Shown here: in pieces, positions 62,280-64,000 of the stretch | Numbering within the stretch: position 1 is the stretch's first letter | Layout of the letters: each line of letters starts with the position of its first letter | Translations under genes and position numbers: made by a program | Origin: Clostridium scatologenes | Lineage (GTDB): Bacteria; Bacillota; Clostridia; Clostridiales; Clostridiaceae | Assembly (NCBI RefSeq): GCF_000968375.1 | Contig: NZ_CP009933.1 | Coordinates: forward strand, 5,642,001 to 5,706,000 | Direction: 5' to 3' | DNA length: 64,000 nucleotides | The notes under the pieces: generated by a model | The model's input: only the letters and a program-made list of their open reading frames with translations | Told to the model about the DNA's origin: nothing | Database searches by the model: none

Positions 62280-63788
62280 ATGATTGACATTAAGGATCGT
62301 GTCCGTAACAAAGCTTTGCATTCTAAAATTGTTACTGCAGAGGAGGCAGCAGCGATCATCAAACCAAACATGAACGTTGGTGTTAGTGGTTTTACTCCAT
62401 CAGGTTATCCGAAGGCAGTTCCATTAGCTTTGGCTGAAAGAATGAAAAAAGAAAAATTCAAAATTAACCTATGGACAGGAGCTTCAGTTGGCAGTGAACT
62501 TGATGGAGCATTATCGGAAGCCAACGGTATTTCAAGAAGGTTACCGTATCAAACCAATAAAAGCTTGCGTAATAAAATTAATAATGGAGAGATTCAATAT
62601 GTTGATCTTCATCTTAGTCATGTTGCGCAGATGGTTCGTTATGGTTTTCTGGATAAAGTTGATGTTGCTATTGTGGAGGCTTGTGCTATTACTGAAGAAG
62701 GTTATATTATTCCAACAACATCACTTGGAAACACAGCCTCTTATGTTCAAAGTGCTGATATTGTGATTGTAGAAATAAATACCACTCAGCCATTGGAATT
62801 GGAAGGTATGCATGATGTCTATATACCAATGGATCCTCCTAATCGAGTACCAATTCCACTTATTAAGATCAACGATCGAATTGGGACTACTTATATTCCA
62901 GTTGATCATGATAAAATTACTTATATTGTGCCTTGTGATCGTCCAGATGTTACACGTTCACTATCAGAAATTAGTGACGATGACTTAGCAATAAGTAGTA
63001 ATTTGATTGATTTTTTCAATTCTGAAGTCAAACACGGTAGGTTACCAAAAAATTTATTGCCATTGCAATCAGGTGTAGGATCTGTGGCTAATGCTGTTAC
63101 AGCTGGTATAGTAAGATCTCAATACACACACCTCAACGTTTATACGGAAGTTATTCAGGATGGAATGTTTGATCTTATTGATGCTGGAAAACTGGACTTT
63201 GCATCTGGAACTGCATTGTCTCCTTCGCCAGAGGGTTTAAAGCGATTTTATGAAAATATTGATGAATATCGTAATAAGATTTTACTTCGTCCACAAGAAA
63301 TATCTAACAATCCAGGAATAGCTAGACGGTTGGGAGTAATAGCTATGAATACGGCTATAGAATTTGACATATATGGTAATGTTAATTCTAGCCATATTAT
63401 GGGGAGTAAGATGATGAATGGTATTGGTGGTTCGGGTGATTTTGCTCGTAATGGCTACCTAACAATTTTCTTTACTAAATCCACTGCTAAGAATGGCGCC
63501 ATTTCTTCAATTGTTCCAATGTGCTCACATGTTGATCATACTGAGCATGATACTGATGTTTTCATTACTGAGCTTGGAATAGCAGATGTTCGTGGTCTTA
63601 GTCCTAAAGAACGTGCACGTGTTATTATTAATAACTGTGTTCATCCTGATTATAAGCCTATGCTGGTGGATTATTTGGAAAGGGCAGAGAAGGAAACAGG
63701 TTTTGCACATACACCTAACCTTCTTGATGAGGCCTTATCTTGGCACTCCAGATTTTTAAGTACAAAATCAATGAAATTAAACGGATAG
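62280..63788 (+). CDS. cat1: succinyl/propionyl-CoA:acetate-type CoA-transferase (Cat1-like)
   Basis: 502 residues. Close in sequence to Clostridium kluyveri Cat1 as I recall it: SGFTPSGYPKAVPLAL, YVDLHLSHVAQ, VEACAITEEGYIIPTTSLGN, INTTQPLELEGM, LPLQSGVGSVANAV, YTEVIQDGMFDLI (catalytic Glu region), HIMGSKMMNGIGGSGDFARN and ELGIADVRGLSPKERA. It lacks the 40-residue N-terminal extension of C. kluyveri Cat1. It moves CoA between succinate/propionate/acetate. Codon use (many CGT for Arg) differs from neighbours. The mutase gene follows 54 bp later. Confidence 0.88.
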   Translation: MIDIKDRVRNKALHSKIVTAEEAAAIIKPNMNVGVSGFTPSGYPKAVPLALAERMKKEKFKINLWTGASVGSELDGALSEANGISRRLPYQTNKSLRNKINNGEIQYVDLHLSHVAQMVRYGFLDKVDVAIVEACAITEEGYIIPTTSLGNTASYVQSADIVIVEINTTQPLELEGMHDVYIPMDPPNRVPIPLIKINDRIGTTYIPVDHDKITYIVPCDRPDVTRSLSEISDDDLAISSNLIDFFNSEVKHGRLPKNLLPLQSGVGSVANAVTAGIVRSQYTHLNVYTEVIQDGMFDLIDAGKLDFASGTALSPSPEGLKRFYENIDEYRNKILLRPQEISNNPGIARRLGVIAMNTAIEFDIYGNVNSSHIMGSKMMNGIGGSGDFARNGYLTIFFTKSTAKNGAISSIVPMCSHVDHTEHDTDVFITELGIADVRGLSPKERARVIINNCVHPDYKPMLVDYLERAEKETGFAHTPNLLDEALSWHSRFLSTKSMKLNG

Positions 63789-63842
63789 ACATATACTGAC
63801 AATTACTTTATAAATAATGATAATGAAAAGGAGAAAAAGAGT

Positions 63843-64000
63843 ATGGCTAATGAATCAATAAAAGCTAAAATGCAGACGTATAATGCCAAAGTAGAAAAGG
63901 TTTCTGTGAAATTTCCAGAACGAAAAAATCTTGCACACAATAGATTATATACTCCGCTAGATGTCAAAGAATTTGATTATGAGAGCAAATTAGGCTTTCC
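63843..64000 (+). CDS. methylmalonyl-CoA mutase, 5' part (truncated by the window end)
   Basis: 52 complete codons from the ATG at 63843, with AAGGAG about 11 nt upstream. The N-terminus MANESIKAKMQTYNAK is followed by KFPERKN and NRLYTPLDV, then YESKLGFP, which fit the start of the methylmalonyl-CoA mutase substrate-binding subunit. With the CoA-transferase it suggests the succinyl-CoA/propionyl-CoA route. Only the first part is visible, so large versus small subunit is uncertain. Confidence 0.7.
   Translation, partial: MANESIKAKMQTYNAKVEKVSVKFPERKNLAHNRLYTPLDVKEFDYESKLGF

Overview
The window is low-GC DNA with AGA/AGG-rich arginine use and strong AGGAGG-type ribosome binding sites. It looks like the chromosome of a Clostridium of the sensu stricto group. 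Supporting signs are the CWB2 cell-wall proteins, the clostridial pdu microcompartment operon, an LL-H holin, a Cat1-like CoA-transferase and GntR/ABC modules. The species cannot be fixed from the sequence alone. No rRNA, tRNA, CRISPR array or classical IS transposase was seen.

Layout. (1) 1-6.8 kb: the right end of a prophage or related element, with a structural protein, XhlA-like protein, endolysin, LL-H holin, zinc-finger/HTH protein, SHOCT-like small protein and two tandem serine recombinases joined by a 32-residue overlapping ORF. A strong terminator closes it. (2) 6.9-15.8 kb: a poorly characterised accessory island. It holds an excisionase-type HTH protein, an HTH protein of an unnamed family, a 703-residue GTPase-like protein behind a strong promoter and a structured-looking leader of about 245 nt, a two-gene operon of unknown function, a SIR2/AbiH-like protein and a 31-residue membrane peptide. 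This is the most likely place for an undescribed (perhaps defence) system. (3) 15.9-41 kb: ordinary envelope and signalling genes: a broken polysaccharide deacetylase, signal peptidase I, small membrane proteins, a YtrA-type GntR/ABC operon, an ABC exporter, two CWB2 proteins (one with an amidase domain), a DEDDh exonuclease, PepV dipeptidase, a WG-repeat protein, a two-component system, a serine hydrolase, an ABC-2 exporter with a LytTR regulator fused to a decayed ATPase, and a polytopic glycosyltransferase-like protein. Long palindromic repeats are scattered between these genes; three related copies each lie just after a stop codon.

(4) 41.3-56.4 kb: one long operon, pduA-B-C-D-E-G-H-K-L-eutJ-M-N-O-P-S-T-F, for B12-dependent diol (1,2-propanediol/glycerol) breakdown in a bacterial microcompartment. 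PduF admits substrate. PduCDE dehydrates it, with PduGH reactivating the enzyme and PduO making adenosyl-B12. PduP oxidises the aldehyde to acyl-CoA, PduL makes acyl-phosphate, and PduS/PduT handle electrons across the shell built from PduA, B, K, N and T. No pduQ, pduU, pduV, pduW, pduX or pocR is present here. (5) 57-64 kb: CPBP protease, HtrA protease, a small conserved protein, a PhzF enzyme, a LysR regulator split by a homopolymer frameshift, a succinyl/propionyl-CoA:acetate-type CoA-transferase, and the 5' end of a methylmalonyl-CoA mutase gene. The last two point to propionyl-CoA/succinyl-CoA interconversion, which could link metabolically to the pdu product propionyl-CoA.
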